A DNA stretch of 64,000 nucleotides from Allobosea sp. Leaf344 (GTDB taxonomy: Bacteria > Pseudomonadota > Alphaproteobacteria > Rhizobiales > Beijerinckiaceae): contig NZ_LMRT01000013.1 in assembly GCF_001426225.1 (NCBI RefSeq), positions 276,723 through 340,722 of the forward strand. Reading direction: 5' to 3'. This document shows, one piece after another, positions 1 through 9,525 of the stretch (position 1 is the stretch's first letter; each line of letters starts with the position of its first letter). Under the pieces are notes generated by a model that was not told the DNA's origin, searched no databases, and saw only the letters and a program-made list of their open reading frames with translations. Both the position numbers and the translations under genes were made by a program.

Positions 1-1611
1 ATCGGCCTGTTCAGCAGCATTCGCGGCTCGGACGAGGTGCAGCGGCTCGACATGAAGGCCATCGCCAGCCTCGCCCTGGCCAATCGCGCGACCCTGCTCG
101 CGAACCATGTCGCGCATGCCTCGCTGCTCAGCCGCTTCGATACCGACGCCAAAGTGGAAGAGGTGGAGGCGGCTCTGCAGGAGCTGGAAGCGGTGGTGGC
201 GCAGGTCGACCAGGCCCGCAAATCGCTGATCCAGTCGCTGCCGGAGGCGATGCGCGCGGCCAATCCGACGCTCGACCAGAGCATCCAGACCTTCATCGCC
301 TTCCAGCGCGACATCGTCGACATCGGCAAGCGAGTCTCGATCAAGGCGGCGATGGTCGAGGCCGCGGCCGATGCGGCGCGCATCAACGTCCGCCAGATCA
401 TCGCCACGACCTCCAAGATGCAGCGGCAACTGGAGGAGGCCGCCGGCACCACCGGCGCGCATGCCTCGGCGCGCGCCTCGGACATCCGCCAGCACACCTT
501 GTCGCTGGCCGTGCTGCTGCCGGTCAGCGGCGTCCTGCTGGCCATGCTGCTGATGCAGACCCATCTGATCAAGCCGCTGCGCGATCTGATGGCGACGATC
601 GCGACGGCGACCGCGTCCGACAGCATCGTCGAGGTGCCGCATCAGGGCCGCGCGGACGAGATCGGGCAGCTGGCCCGCACCATCCGCGTCTTCAGCGAAG
701 TGCGCGCGACGCTGGTGACGCGCGAGGCCGAGGCCGATCTGGCGCGGCGGCTGGCGGCGGAGCGCACGGAGGAGCTCGAGCGCATCGCCGGCGAGTTCGA
801 AAGCCGGATCGGGGTGACGCTGCTCGAGATCGCGAAGCTCAGCCAGGTCCTGCACCAGGCCCTGCAGGACAATGCGGTGCGGGCGCAGCAGGTGGCGCAA
901 TCCTCGGATCTGACGGCCGCGGCGATCGAGGCCAGCGGCGACGACGCCAAGGGCATCAGCGACACCGCCTACCAGCTCGACGATGTGGTGAGCCAGATCG
1001 GCAAGGAGATCCACCGCGCCTCGCAAGCGGCCTTCGACGCGGCTCGCGACGCCGACGGCGCGGCGGATCATTGCCGGCGTCTCTCCGAAAACGTCACGCG
1101 CATCGGCGAGGCGGTGGGGTTGATCGAGACCATCGCCAGGCAGACCAATCTCCTGGCGCTCAACGCCACGATCGAGGCGGCACGCGCCGGGGCGCATGGC
1201 CGCGGCTTCGCGGTGGTCGCCAACGAGGTCAAGGAGCTGGCGAAGCAGACGGCGGACGCCACGGCCCAGATCGAGGAGCGCATGGCGGTGATGGACGCCG
1301 CCCTGGCGCTGGCGCTGCAGGCCGTGTCGGGCGTGGCCGAGCGGGTCGAGGCGGTGGAGAGCACCGCTGCCGAGGTCGCGACGATGGTCAATTCCCATGC
1401 CGATCTGCTGAATTCGGTCTCCGAGACGGTCGGCCGCCTCTCGGCGGTGACCACCGATGCGGCGGCGTCGATCAAGGAGATGGCGGCGGTGAACGTCCAG
1501 TCGGTGCAGGAGGCCGATCTCGGTGCCGCCGAGGCGCGGCGGCTGGACCGCCGCATCGCCTCGCTGCAGGCGGAGGCGGAGGTGTTCGTGCAGCGTCTGC
1601 GCGCGGCCTGA
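1..1611 (+). CDS. Methyl-accepting chemotaxis protein, 5'-truncated by the window edge
   Basis: The frame is open from base 1, so the true start and N-terminal sensor lie outside the window. A hydrophobic segment at about 499-560 is followed by a HAMP linker (about 570-715) and a long coiled-coil signalling domain. The conserved receptor hairpin tip, [20 protein letters not shown], is at about 1130-1190, followed by [11 protein letters not shown]. The domain should contact CheW and CheA at the inner membrane. The ligand cannot be read from what remains, and no che genes are nearby. The C-terminus shows no CheR-tethering pentapeptide. Confidence 0.93.
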   Translation: MGLFSSIRGSDEVQRLDMKAIASLALANRATLLANHVAHASLLSRFDTDAKVEEVEAALQELEAVVAQVDQARKSLIQSLPEAMRAANPTLDQSIQTFIAFQRDIVDIGKRVSIKAAMVEAAADAARINVRQIIATTSKMQRQLEEAAGTTGAHASARASDIRQHTLSLAVLLPVSGVLLAMLLMQTHLIKPLRDLMATIATATASDSIVEVPHQGRADEIGQLARTIRVFSEVRATLVTREAEADLARRLAAERTEELERIAGEFESRIGVTLLEIAKLSQVLHQALQDNAVRAQQVAQSSDLTAAAIEASGDDAKGISDTAYQLDDVVSQIGKEIHRASQAAFDAARDADGAADHCRRLSENVTRIGEAVGLIETIARQTNLLALNATIEAARAGAHGRGFAVVANEVKELAKQTADATAQIEERMAVMDAALALALQAVSGVAERVEAVESTAAEVATMVNSHADLLNSVSETVGRLSAVTTDAAASIKEMAAVNVQSVQEADLGAAEARRLDRRIASLQAEAEVFVQRLRAA

Positions 1612-1726
1612 GGCGGGCGGCGACACCGCGGGGCGGCTTGCCATGCTCCCGCGCGAAGCACATTGGCTTGCCCGCCCGTGACGATTCTGGCTGAGTCCGT
1701 TCGATGTTCATGCTACGTACCCGCCG

Positions 1727-2818
1727 ATGAACTGGTCCCCGCAACAGGATTCCGCTCTCACCGCCGTCGCCCGCTGGCTGCAGGCGGGGGAGCCCCAGGT
1801 GTTTCGGCTGTTCGGCTATGCCGGCACCGGCAAGACGACGCTCGCCCGCCATATCGCCGAGGCCGTGGACGGGGACGTGGTCTTCGCCGCTTTCACGGGG
1901 AAGGCGGCGCTGGTGCTGCGGAACAAGGGCTGCGCCGGCGCGCAGACCATCCATTCGCTGATCTACCGCTCGCGCGGCGTCGAGGAGGAAAGCCCGACCT
2001 TCGTCCTGAACCGCGAGAGCAATGCGGCCAAGGCCAAGCTGATCATCATCGACGAATGCTCGATGGTCGATGAGGATCTGGGCAAGGATCTGCTCTCCTT
2101 CGGCACGCCGGTGCTGGTGCTGGGCGACCCGGCGCAGCTGCCCCCGGTCAAGGGCGGCGGCTATTTCACCGAGGCCGAGCCGGATGTCATGCTGACCGAG
2201 GTGCACCGCCAGGCGGCCGATAACCCGATCGTGCGGATGTCGATGATCGTGCGCGAGGGCGGCAGGCTCGACTTCGGCGATCATGGCCGCAGCCGCGTCA
2301 TCAGGCGCGCGGAGATCAGTCCCGAGATCGTCCTGGGCGCGGATCAGGTCCTGGTCGGCATGAACAAGACCCGGCGGCAATATAATGCCCGCATGCGCCA
2401 GCTGATGGGGCGCACGGAAACCGTGCCGGTCGCGGGCGAAAAGCTGGTCTGCCTGCGCAACGACAAGAGCAAGGGGCTGCTGAATGGCGGCGCCTGGATC
2501 GTGCAGGAGCTGAAGACCTCGAAGAAGGGGCTGGTCACCATGCGGGTGACGCCGGAGGACGACAGCACCGCCAAACCGGTCAAGGTCTCGGTGCTGCCGA
2601 ATTTCTTCGACGGGACGGAGGAGGAGGTGCCCTGGGAGCTGCGCAAGCACACCGACGAGTTCACCTTCGGCTATGCGCTCACGGTGCATAAGGCGCAGGG
2701 CTCGCAATGGGACGACGTCGTGCTCTTCGACGAGGGCTTCGCCTTCCGCGAGCACAGGGCGCGCTGGCTCTATACCGGGCTGACCCGGGCGGCCGAGACC
2801 GTCACCGTGGTGGTGTGA
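1727..2818 (+). CDS. RecD/Dda-like ATP-dependent DNA helicase (superfamily 1)
   Basis: A 363-residue protein with an SF1 helicase core. Walker A is GYAGTGKT (residues 30-37), Walker B is IIIDECSMVD (about 107-115), motif III is GDPAQLPPV (about 133-141), and the C-terminal UvrD_C_2-like block has LTVHKAQGSQWD and TGLTRAAE. This compact layout matches RecD2/Dda-type 5'-3' helicases found as stand-alone proteins, and no recB or recC is nearby. The role is probably DNA repair or replication restart. ATG at 1727 is the first start in frame with a complete fold. It stands alone, downstream of the chemoreceptor and convergent with the anti-sigma gene. Confidence 0.88.
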   Translation: MNWSPQQDSALTAVARWLQAGEPQVFRLFGYAGTGKTTLARHIAEAVDGDVVFAAFTGKAALVLRNKGCAGAQTIHSLIYRSRGVEEESPTFVLNRESNAAKAKLIIIDECSMVDEDLGKDLLSFGTPVLVLGDPAQLPPVKGGGYFTEAEPDVMLTEVHRQAADNPIVRMSMIVREGGRLDFGDHGRSRVIRRAEISPEIVLGADQVLVGMNKTRRQYNARMRQLMGRTETVPVAGEKLVCLRNDKSKGLLNGGAWIVQELKTSKKGLVTMRVTPEDDSTAKPVKVSVLPNFFDGTEEEVPWELRKHTDEFTFGYALTVHKAQGSQWDDVVLFDEGFAFREHRARWLYTGLTRAAETVTVVV

Positions 2819-2837
2819 CGGCCGGCCGCTAGACCCG

Positions 2838-3584
2838 TCACAGCCTCTGCGAGGTCGTCCCCTTCGCGATGATCGGGCCGGTGGGACGGCCGGTCGGCGA
2901 GCCGGTGGCGGGCTCCAGCGTGATCTCGAAGAGCTGGTTCTGCCCGAGCGGGAGCTGGTCGAGCCGCAGCGGCGTGGTGCGGGCGCGGTCGATCAGCCCG
3001 ACCGAGCGCGGGCCGACGCTGCGGTCCCACAGTGTCCAGATTTCCAGCGCCTTGCCCGGCGGCACGTCGATCGCCTGCAAGGGCAGCATCTCCACCCGCC
3101 CATCGGCGAAGGTATGGACCACCGCGGCGGCGACGCTGGCCTCGGTCAGCAGGACCGCGACCATGACCGGCTGACGGCCGGCGCGGTCGAGCGCGCCGAT
3201 CAGGCCGATGCCCAGCAGCAGCGCGGCGAGCGCCCCCGCCATGGCGGCGCCGCGCCAGATGGCGAGATTGTCCCACCAATCCCCGAGCGTCCGGCCGGCC
3301 TTCATCGCCTTGGCCCGGCCGCGCTCGGCGGCGGGCAGGATGGCCGCGATCTCCGATTCGATCCGCTGCCACAGCCCCGGCGATGGCGGGATCGGGCGCG
3401 CGGTGGCATCGATCGCCGCGAGATGGGAGCGCCAGCTCTCGACCGAGCGGGCGAGCGCGGGCTCCTGCTCGATGCGCCGTTCGAGCGCGATGCGCTCGGC
3501 GCCCTCGACCAGGCCCAGCACATATTCGCCGGCCTGCGCGTCGCGCTCCTGTCTGTCGTCCGGTGAATCGGGAGAGGGCGTCAT
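2838..3584 (-). CDS. Anti-sigma factor, RskA-like, membrane-anchored
   Basis: 248 residues. The N-terminal cytoplasmic region (about 1-100) resembles anti-sigma domains: it has an EYVLGLVEG stretch and an acidic helix with an SVESWRSHLAAID motif. One transmembrane helix lies at about 105-125, and a periplasmic RskA-type domain follows, with ALEIWTLW and a P-rich tail. ATG at 3584 overlaps the stop of the sigma gene by four bases (ATGA) and has AAGGAG eight bases upstream, so I prefer it to GTG 3593. It should sequester the ECF sigma factor encoded just upstream. The inducing signal is unknown. Confidence 0.88.
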   Translation of the reverse strand: MTPSPDSPDDRQERDAQAGEYVLGLVEGAERIALERRIEQEPALARSVESWRSHLAAIDATARPIPPSPGLWQRIESEIAAILPAAERGRAKAMKAGRTLGDWWDNLAIWRGAAMAGALAALLLGIGLIGALDRAGRQPVMVAVLLTEASVAAAVVHTFADGRVEMLPLQAIDVPPGKALEIWTLWDRSVGPRSVGLIDRARTTPLRLDQLPLGQNQLFEITLEPATGSPTGRPTGPIIAKGTTSQRL

Positions 3585-4144
3585 CCGAGACACTCCTTGA
3601 GCGAGATCAGCGAGCGCCGGATCCAGGATTTGACGGTGCCGATCGGCATGCCGAGCCGGCCTGCGATCTCGCCATGGGTCAGGCCCTGCACGAAGGCGAG
3701 CAGCACGATCCCGCGCCGCTGCGGGGTCAGCGTCTCGAGGCAGGCGCGCAGCGCCTTGGCATCCGACAGTTTCGACATCACCGTCTCGGGGTCGTCCTCT
3801 TCGCTCGCCAGCTCCTCGGCGACAGGGTCTTCGCGCGTGTCCGTCCGCTTCTCGTCGCGCAGGATCGACAGCGAGCGGTTGCGCAGGATGGCGTAGATCC
3901 AGGTCAGGCCGCTGCCCCGCTCGGGGTCGAAGCGGGCGGCATGACGCCAGATCAGCACGAACGCATCCTGCACGGCCTCCTCGGCCAAGGCGCGGCGCTT
4001 CAGCAGACGCTGTGCCACTCCGACCATACGCGGCGACTGCGCGTCATAGATGCGGCGAAGCGCTAATTTATCTCCGGCGGCACAGGCGAGCAGGGCCTGC
4101 TCGATCTCGGTTCTCTCGCCAGCCGCTCCGGCCTCGCTCGCCAT
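3581..4144 (-). CDS. ECF-family RNA polymerase sigma factor (SigK/RpoE-like)
   Basis: 187 residues with sigma region 2 (RIYDAQSPRMVGVAQRLL through AVQDAFVLIWRHA) and region 4 (LTPQRRGIVLLAFVQGLTHGEIAGRLGMPIGTVKSWIRR split over a helix-turn-helix). The middle linker is acidic, as in ECF factors paired with RskA-type anti-sigmas. ATG 4144 has GGGGAG six bases upstream. An upstream ATG at 4192 has a poorly spaced site. It is translationally coupled to the anti-sigma gene and divergent from the DUF4394 gene, which is its most obvious candidate target. Confidence 0.9.
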   Translation of the reverse strand: MASEAGAAGERTEIEQALLACAAGDKLALRRIYDAQSPRMVGVAQRLLKRRALAEEAVQDAFVLIWRHAARFDPERGSGLTWIYAILRNRSLSILRDEKRTDTREDPVAEELASEEDDPETVMSKLSDAKALRACLETLTPQRRGIVLLAFVQGLTHGEIAGRLGMPIGTVKSWIRRSLISLKECLG

Positions 4145-4336
4145 TCCCGTCTCCCCTGCCGTCTCCCGGCGGGAGCAGGCCAGCTGTTGCATACTCCGCT
4201 TTACGCCCTGTGGATGCAGCAGGATTTTTTATTTTTGAGGCCGCATCCGCCATCGTCCGCCGCCTCTATCCGCCTTGTCAGCCGAACGGCGCGCGCTTCC
4301 CGGCGCCGCGGCCAAGCTCAGACACGGAGGATATCC

Positions 4337-5131
4337 ATGAACCGCACCGCTCGTTTCGCCCTCGTCGCCTCGACCATCGCGGGCGCCGCCCTCGCCGCGC
4401 CGCTGTCGGCCGAGGCCGCCATGCTAGCCGCGCTGGAAGGCGACAACACGCTGACCATGATCGACACGGCGACGCTGAAGGCCGGCAAGTCGATGACCGT
4501 CACCGGCATCAACGGCAAGATCGCCGGCATCGATGTCCGCCCGGCCGACGGCATGCTCTACGCCCTGGCCGTCGACGGCACGATCTACACCATCGACATG
4601 GCGGGCAAGGCCACGATGAAGGCGAAGATGGACACGGTTCTCGCCGCCAGCGCCATGCCGACCGTCGATTTCAACCCGGCTGCGGACCGCCTGCGGGTCA
4701 TCGGCTCGGACGGCACCAATCTCCGCGTCAACGTCGATGACGGCAAGACCACCGTCGACGGCAAGCTGAAATACGCCGATGGCGATATGCACAAGGGCGA
4801 GACGCCGATGATCGTCGCCGGCGCCTATACCAATTCGGTCAAGGGCACCAAGGAGACGGCGCTCTACGACATCGACGGCAAGATCGGCGCTCTGATCAAG
4901 CAGGCGCCGCCGAATGACGGCGTTCTCGGCGCGGTCGGCAAGCTCGGCGTCATGCCCAAGAGCGTGGCCTTCGACATCGAGCCGGGTGCCAACGGCGCCA
5001 ATACCGGCTGGCTCCTGGCCGATGGCGCGCTGCACAAGGTCGATCTCGCGACCGGCAAGGCGACGATGGTCGGCAAGGTCGAGGGTGTGAAGGGCATGGT
5101 GCGCGACATCGCGGCGATGCCGGCCTCCTGA
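4337..5131 (+). CDS. Secreted DUF4394-domain protein
   Basis: 264 residues. The signal peptide (about 1-27) ends near SAEAA and is followed by a repetitive beta-rich body typical of DUF4394 (motifs LTMIDTATLKAGKSM, VDFNPAADRLRVIGSDGTNLRVN, VAGAYTNS, GVMPKSVAFDIEPG). The fold probably resembles a beta-propeller. The function is unknown. ATG 4337 has GGAGG seven bases upstream and starts exactly at the signal peptide. It is divergent from the ECF sigma/anti-sigma pair, a context suggesting control by that sigma factor. A strong hairpin follows at 5144-5174. Confidence 0.85.
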   Translation: MNRTARFALVASTIAGAALAAPLSAEAAMLAALEGDNTLTMIDTATLKAGKSMTVTGINGKIAGIDVRPADGMLYALAVDGTIYTIDMAGKATMKAKMDTVLAASAMPTVDFNPAADRLRVIGSDGTNLRVNVDDGKTTVDGKLKYADGDMHKGETPMIVAGAYTNSVKGTKETALYDIDGKIGALIKQAPPNDGVLGAVGKLGVMPKSVAFDIEPGANGANTGWLLADGALHKVDLATGKATMVGKVEGVKGMVRDIAAMPAS

Positions 5132-5143
5132 CCGGAAGCTACC

Positions 5144-5174
5144 CCGTGGCCGCGCGCAACCCGTGCGGCCACGG
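5144..5174 (+). terminator. Putative terminator hairpin after the DUF4394 gene
   Basis: A perfect 10-bp stem (5144-5153 with 5165-5174, CCGTGGCCGC arms) closes an 11-base loop, 13 bases past the stop codon. No T-run follows, so intrinsic termination is likely but not certain. Confidence 0.5.
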
Positions 5175-5279
5175 CTCGTCCTGCGCGGCTGGCTGATCTC
5201 GCCCCGGCAGGGCCGGGGCCGTCGGAAGCGTTCCGGCTCGCGTCGAAAGCGGCCGCGGCCGCTCCCGACGCTCAGGCGC

Positions 5280-5882
5280 TCAGGCCCATTCGCGCTGGGC
5301 CAGCTTCGCCTCATAGGCCTCGATCTTCGGCGCCTTCTCCATGGTCAGGCCGATATCGTCGAGGCCGTTCATCAGGCAGTGCTTGCGGAACGGATCGATC
5401 TCGAAGCGGATCTCGCCGCCATCGGGCCCCTTGATCGTCTGGCTGCCGAGATCGACGGTCAGCGTCGCGTTGGAGCCACGATCGGCGTCGTCGAAGAGCT
5501 TTTCCAGGTCTTCATGGCTGACGACGATCGGCAGAATGCCGTTCTTGAAGCAGTTATTGTAGAAGATGTCGGCGAAGCTGGTCGAGATCACGCAGCGAAT
5601 GCCGAAATCCAGCAAGGCCCAGGGCGCGTGCTCGCGCGAGGAGCCGCAGCCGAAATTATCGCCGGCCACCAAAATCTCGGATTTGCGGTAGGCCGGCTGG
5701 TTCAGCACGAAATCCGGGTTTTCGGAGCCGTCATCGCGATAGCGCATCTCCGAAAACAGCGCGCTGCCGAGGCCGGTGCGCTTGATCGTCTTCAGGTACT
5801 GCTTCGGGATGATCATGTCCGTGTCGACATTGATCACCTTCAGCGGTGCCGGGGTGGAGGTGAGCGTGGTGAAGGGCTGCAT
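5280..5882 (-). CDS. leuD: 3-isopropylmalate dehydratase small subunit
   Basis: 200 residues, usual length for LeuD. It opens with [13 protein letters not shown] and the [13 protein letters not shown] motif, and carries the swivel-domain signature [17 protein letters not shown]. With LeuC it isomerises 2-isopropylmalate to 3-isopropylmalate in leucine biosynthesis (cytoplasm). AGGAG lies nine bases before the ATG. leuC is 1.8 kb upstream on the same strand, separated by four small genes. leuB is distant, at 41.4 kb. Confidence 0.96.
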   Translation of the reverse strand: MQPFTTLTSTPAPLKVINVDTDMIIPKQYLKTIKRTGLGSALFSEMRYRDDGSENPDFVLNQPAYRKSEILVAGDNFGCGSSREHAPWALLDFGIRCVISTSFADIFYNNCFKNGILPIVVSHEDLEKLFDDADRGSNATLTVDLGSQTIKGPDGGEIRFEIDPFRKHCLMNGLDDIGLTMEKAPKIEAYEAKLAQREWA

Positions 5883-5948
5883 GCGGTCAAACTCCTGCTA
5901 CGGCTGTCTTTAGCCGAAGCGCGCAGCGGCGCAAAGTCCGGCGTTTCA

Positions 5949-6425
5949 TCAGATATAGGCGATGTAGCGCCCGGCCGCGGCGACGCCGAGCCAGAGCAGC
6001 AAGGAGAGCGCGGCCGGCAGGCGCGCCCGCCTGGCGGTCATCCCGGGATAGCCACCGCCGAGCGAGCGCTGCAGCCAGAGCAGATTGAGCAGGCCGATGG
6101 CGATCAGCACCAGCTTGATCTGGAAGGAGGGGTTGCGGATGATCGCCCAGGCCTCGGGCGTGAACAGGACGATGCCGGAGGCGAGGATCACCGCGAAAGC
6201 GGCGAAGGCCACGGGACGGTAGCGCCTGATCACCGTCTCCGTGGCCTCCTGCCTGAGCGCGCCGAGGACGCGCAGGTCCATCACCGCGACGCTGGCGAAG
6301 AAGACCAGCACGGCCAGCACGTGCAGGACGTTGGCGATCGGATAGATCAGCACCGCATCGCGGATCAGCATCCCGAAGGAGGAGCGTTCCAGCGCGGTGA
6401 ACAGGGTTTCGAAGCTCTGCTGCAT
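5949..6425 (-). CDS. Integral membrane protein, DUF6644-like
   Basis: 158 residues with about four transmembrane helices. An amphipathic start is followed by IYPIANVLHVLAVLVFFASV, then MDLRVLGALR, AFAAFAVILASGIVLF, a helix around LVLIAIGLLNLLWL, and a C-terminal helix. The histidine in the first helix and the DLR motif recall CopD/DUF2214-type membrane proteins. The ATG at 6425 lies four bases after the stop of the secreted DUF6152 gene, so the two are probably co-translated and may work as a pair. The function is not established. Confidence 0.75.
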   Translation of the reverse strand: MQQSFETLFTALERSSFGMLIRDAVLIYPIANVLHVLAVLVFFASVAVMDLRVLGALRQEATETVIRRYRPVAFAAFAVILASGIVLFTPEAWAIIRNPSFQIKLVLIAIGLLNLLWLQRSLGGGYPGMTARRARLPAALSLLLWLGVAAAGRYIAYI

Positions 6426-6429
6426 GCCG

Positions 6430-6789
6430 TCAGCGCAGCTCGTAGCGCTTGCCGGCGACCTCGATCCACTCGGCCCGCATCTCGCCCGGCTTGACGCGGC
6501 TGGGATAGCCATAGGCGGTCAGGGTGGTGCCCGGTTTGATCAGCGTCTCGACCGCGCCGCGGGACTGCATGCGCGAGGGCGGGGCGAAGGTCAGCTCCCA
6601 ATCCTTGCCCTCGGCGGTGATGTCGACATGCACATGCGGATTGGCGAATTCCAGCGTCTTCACCGCGCCGGTCAAGGTCACCGGGTTCTGCGCGTCATAG
6701 GAGCCCCAGCCGTGATGGGCGAGCGCGGCGGCGGGGATCGCCAGAGCGAGAGCGGCGAGGGCCAGGCTGGCGGGGGCGGGGCGGCGCAT
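6430..6789 (-). CDS. Secreted DUF6152 family protein
   Basis: 119 residues. A signal peptide (about 1-24) ends in AAALA. Predicted cleavage would leave a mature protein beginning HHGWGSYD, so histidine would be the first residue. The rest is a small beta-rich domain (VTLTGAVKTLEFANPHVHVDI, GTTLTAYGYPSR). The family has no assigned function. A free N-terminal histidine plus downstream His residues suggests metal (perhaps copper) binding; that is inference. It is followed after four bases by the membrane protein gene. The start at 6789 places the signal peptide at the N-terminus. Confidence 0.8.
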   Translation of the reverse strand: MRRPAPASLALAALALAIPAAALAHHGWGSYDAQNPVTLTGAVKTLEFANPHVHVDITAEGKDWELTFAPPSRMQSRGAVETLIKPGTTLTAYGYPSRVKPGEMRAEWIEVAGKRYELR

Positions 6790-6862
6790 GGTCGGTCTCC
6801 TGTTCGGCGGGGGGATGGGCAGTTGAACCGGGGATCGCGACCTTCCTGTGGCCGCAGATCGC

Positions 6863-7321
6863 TCAACGCACGGCGGCCTCGATTGCTTCCATGTCCTCGT
6901 CGGAAAATCCGAAATGATGGCCGATTTCGTGGATGAGCACATGCGAGACGATGGCGCCCAGCGTCTCGTCATGCTCGGCCCAGTAATCCAGGATCGGCCG
7001 GCGGTAGAGGTGGATGGTGTTGGGCATCTGGCCGGTCTGGGGCGCATAGCCCTGCTGCGGCAGGCCGACCCCCGTGAACAGGCCGAGGATATCGAAGGGG
7101 CTCTCGGCCTCCAGCTCCCTGCAGACCTCGTCATCGGGAAATTCGGTGACGTTGAACAGCACGTCGCTGCACAGCGCGCGGAACGCGTCGGGCAGCCGGT
7201 CGAAGGCCGCCTGCGCCAGAATCTCGAAGGCCTCGGCGCTCGGGGCCTTGGCGTCGCTCCAGGCCGGCTCCTCGACGGGGAGGGCACCGGCACCCGGCGC
7301 GATGTCGGTGACGCTGTCCAT
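6863..7321 (-). CDS. Zincin-like metallopeptidase family protein
   Basis: 152 residues. The C-terminal region has VLIHEIGHHFGFSDEDM, an HExxH zinc motif with a downstream acidic residue, as in the minimal possible-zinc-metallopeptidase family (DUF1025). The N-terminal part has AFEILAQAAFDRLPD, also typical. There is no signal peptide, so it is probably cytoplasmic. ATG 7321 overlaps the stop of the upstream gene by one base (TGATG). A GTG three bases earlier is an alternative. The substrate is unknown. Confidence 0.82.
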   Translation of the reverse strand: MDSVTDIAPGAGALPVEEPAWSDAKAPSAEAFEILAQAAFDRLPDAFRALCSDVLFNVTEFPDDEVCRELEAESPFDILGLFTGVGLPQQGYAPQTGQMPNTIHLYRRPILDYWAEHDETLGAIVSHVLIHEIGHHFGFSDEDMEAIEAAVR

Positions 7322-7566
7322 CACCAGATCTTCAGCTGGTGGCCGAGCCAGAACACGAGCAGCAGCACGCCGAGCAGCGAGAGCGAACGGCCGATGCGGC
7401 GGCCCCAGAGCTCGACCTTGTCGCCCTCCGGCGCGTCCTTGGCGGCGAAATGATCGGCCGCGCGGCCCATGGAGGAGCCGAGCAGGCTTTCATTGTCGCG
7501 CTTCAGCCGTTCCAGCGTCGCCCTGGCTTCGGCTGCGCGCGCGGCTTCCCGAGGATCTCCGGTCAT
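7321..7566 (-). CDS. Small membrane-anchored protein of unknown function
   Basis: 81 residues. A charged, helix-forming N-terminal half (EAARAAEARATLERLKRDNE) is followed by a single C-terminal transmembrane helix at about 58-77 (LLGVLLLVFWLGHQL). The orientation is probably N-in, tail-anchored. The stop overlaps the start of the metallopeptidase gene, indicating an operon. I do not recognise the family. The coupling suggests the zincin may act near the membrane. Confidence 0.65.
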   Translation of the reverse strand: MTGDPREAARAAEARATLERLKRDNESLLGSSMGRAADHFAAKDAPEGDKVELWGRRIGRSLSLLGVLLLVFWLGHQLKIW

Positions 7567-7715
7567 TGGATCGCGCCCAGCTCGCTGTTCGCCGCGACGT
7601 AGCGGCCGTTCCAGTCCTCACAGATATGGCCGCACCCGCCGGTTTTTCCAGACGGCCGGAGCGAGGCCGCGGGGATAGCCATGGCGCAGGGCCCGGCGCC
7701 ATGGGCGAGCCTGTC

Positions 7716-9134
7716 TCAGGCCAGCGTTCTCACATCGACGAAGCGGCCGGCCAAAGCGGCGGCGGCCGCCATCTGCGGCGAGACCAGATGGGTGCGGCCC
7801 TTGAAGCCCTGTCGACCCTCGAAATTGCGGTTGGAGGTCGAGGCGGCGCGCTGGCCGGGCTTGAGCTGGTCCGGATTCATACCCAGGCACATCGAGCAGC
7901 CGGGCTCGCGCCATTCGAAGCCGGCGGCGAGGAAGATCTTGTCGAGCCCCTCGGCCTCGGCCTGTTCCTTCACCAGCCCGGAGCCCGGGACGATCATCGC
8001 GTAATCGAGCGAGCCGGCGATCCTGTGGCCTTCGACGATCTTGGCGACGGCGCGCAGATCCTCGATGCGGCCATTGGTGCAGGAGCCGATCCAGATCACG
8101 TCGAGCGGGATGTCGGTCATCTTGGTGCCGGGGGTCAGGCCCATATAGTCGAGCGCGCGCTGCTTCGACATGCGCTTGGTCTCGTCCTCGATCAGGGCCG
8201 GATCCGGCACCGCGCCGGCGACCGAGACGACGTCCTCGGGGCTCGTGCCCCAGGAGACGATCGGCGGCAGGTTGTTGGCGTCGAGCTTGACGATCCGGTC
8301 GAAATGCGCGCCCTCGTCGCTGCGCAGCGTCTCCCAATAGCGCAGCGCGGCGTCCCAGGCGGCGCCCTTCGGAGCCTTGGGCCGGTCCTTCAGATAGGCA
8401 TAGGCCTTCTCGTCGGGCGCGATCATGCCGGCGCGGGCGCCGCCCTCGATCGACATGTTGCAGACGGTCATCCGCCCTTCCATGGAGAGGGCGCGGATCG
8501 CCTCGCCGGCATATTCGATGACCGAGCCGGTGCCGCCGGCCGTGCCGATCTCGCCGATGATCGCCAGGGTGATGTCCTTGGCGGTGACGCCCTTGGCCAG
8601 GGTGCCGTCGACCTGGACCAGCATGTTCCTGGCCTTCTTCTGGATCAGCGTCTGGGTGGCGAGGACATGCTCCACCTCGGAGGTGCCGATGCCATGAGCC
8701 AACGCGCCGAAGGCGCCATGGGTGGAGGTGTGGCTGTCGCCGCAGACGATGGTGGTGCCGGGCAGGGTGAAGCCCTGCTCAGGGCCGACGATGTGGACGA
8801 TGCCCTGGCGCTTGTCGCGCTCATGGAAATATTCCACGCCGAAATCCGCGGCGTTCTTCGCCAGCGCCTCGACCTGGATGCGGCTCTCCTCCTCGACGAT
8901 GCCCTTGGAGCGGTCGGTGGTGGGGATGTTGTGGTCGACGACGGCCAGCGTCTTTTCGGGCGAGCGGACCTTGCGCCCGGTCATGCGCAGCCCCTCGAAG
9001 GCCTGGGGGCTGGTGACCTCGTGGACGAGGTGGCGGTCGATATAGAGCAGGCAGGTGCCGTCTTCCTGCCGGTCGACGATGTGGTCGTCGAAGATCTTGT
9101 CGTAGAGCGTGGTCGGGGCGGATGCGGACGTCAT
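7716..9134 (-). CDS. leuC: 3-isopropylmalate dehydratase large subunit
   Basis: 472 residues, the usual length. It has the aconitase-family motifs [24 protein letters not shown], and the three [4Fe-4S] cysteine regions ([13 protein letters not shown] and a C-terminal CSMCLGMN pair). It is the catalytic Fe-S subunit that pairs with LeuD. Its position directly downstream of rplS on the same strand is the usual rhizobial order, although here four small genes separate leuC and leuD. Confidence 0.97.
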   Translation of the reverse strand: MTSASAPTTLYDKIFDDHIVDRQEDGTCLLYIDRHLVHEVTSPQAFEGLRMTGRKVRSPEKTLAVVDHNIPTTDRSKGIVEEESRIQVEALAKNAADFGVEYFHERDKRQGIVHIVGPEQGFTLPGTTIVCGDSHTSTHGAFGALAHGIGTSEVEHVLATQTLIQKKARNMLVQVDGTLAKGVTAKDITLAIIGEIGTAGGTGSVIEYAGEAIRALSMEGRMTVCNMSIEGGARAGMIAPDEKAYAYLKDRPKAPKGAAWDAALRYWETLRSDEGAHFDRIVKLDANNLPPIVSWGTSPEDVVSVAGAVPDPALIEDETKRMSKQRALDYMGLTPGTKMTDIPLDVIWIGSCTNGRIEDLRAVAKIVEGHRIAGSLDYAMIVPGSGLVKEQAEAEGLDKIFLAAGFEWREPGCSMCLGMNPDQLKPGQRAASTSNRNFEGRQGFKGRTHLVSPQMAAAAALAGRFVDVRTLA

Positions 9135-9525
9135 GGCGTGAGGCCTCTGTCGGGGTGTCGTCGTGAGAAAGCTCGCGGGGGGCGGCGCCGTCGGGCGGTC
9201 CGCCTCGGCCTGTCGCCGGCGCGGCGGCCGGCTTCAGGCGCTCGTAAGCGCTGCGATGGCAGAGGCGGTGAAGCGGCCGAAGAAGCGCCAGGGCAGGCGG
9301 GCATGGTCGTCCAGCGCCGCGAAACCGCGCGTCGTCGGCAGGCGGCGCAGCTTCGCCTCCCGGCGCACGGCATGCACCCTGCCATCCCTGCTCTGTCGGG
9401 CTCTCGTCATGGCGCGCTTCTAACAGTTCCAGGGTGAGCCGGCAACGAAGCCGATGGCGCGGCGACCGTTGCCATCGCCGCGACGAGCGCGCACGGTGCC
9501 GGCCCGGATCGAGACAGGTGATGCG
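9135..9525. other. Intergenic region, no gene seen
   Basis: This 391-base gap lies between the start of leuC (minus) and a small membrane-protein gene (plus). It must hold the leuC promoter. Open frames here are arginine-rich GC artefacts without ribosome binding sites, and I see no convincing hairpin with a T-run or attenuator. Confidence 0.5.

Noticed and set aside
1068..2755. Long minus-strand frames antisense to the chemoreceptor and helicase
   Set aside because: High GC creates long antisense frames. These lack motifs and ribosome sites, while the plus-strand genes have clear domains.
4187..4336. An upstream start for the DUF4394 gene
   Set aside because: It would place about 50 arginine-rich residues before a perfect signal peptide. 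GGAGG sits at 4337.
9135..9525. A leucine leader peptide or attenuator before leuC
   Set aside because: No short frame with a run of Leu codons and no competing hairpins are visible.
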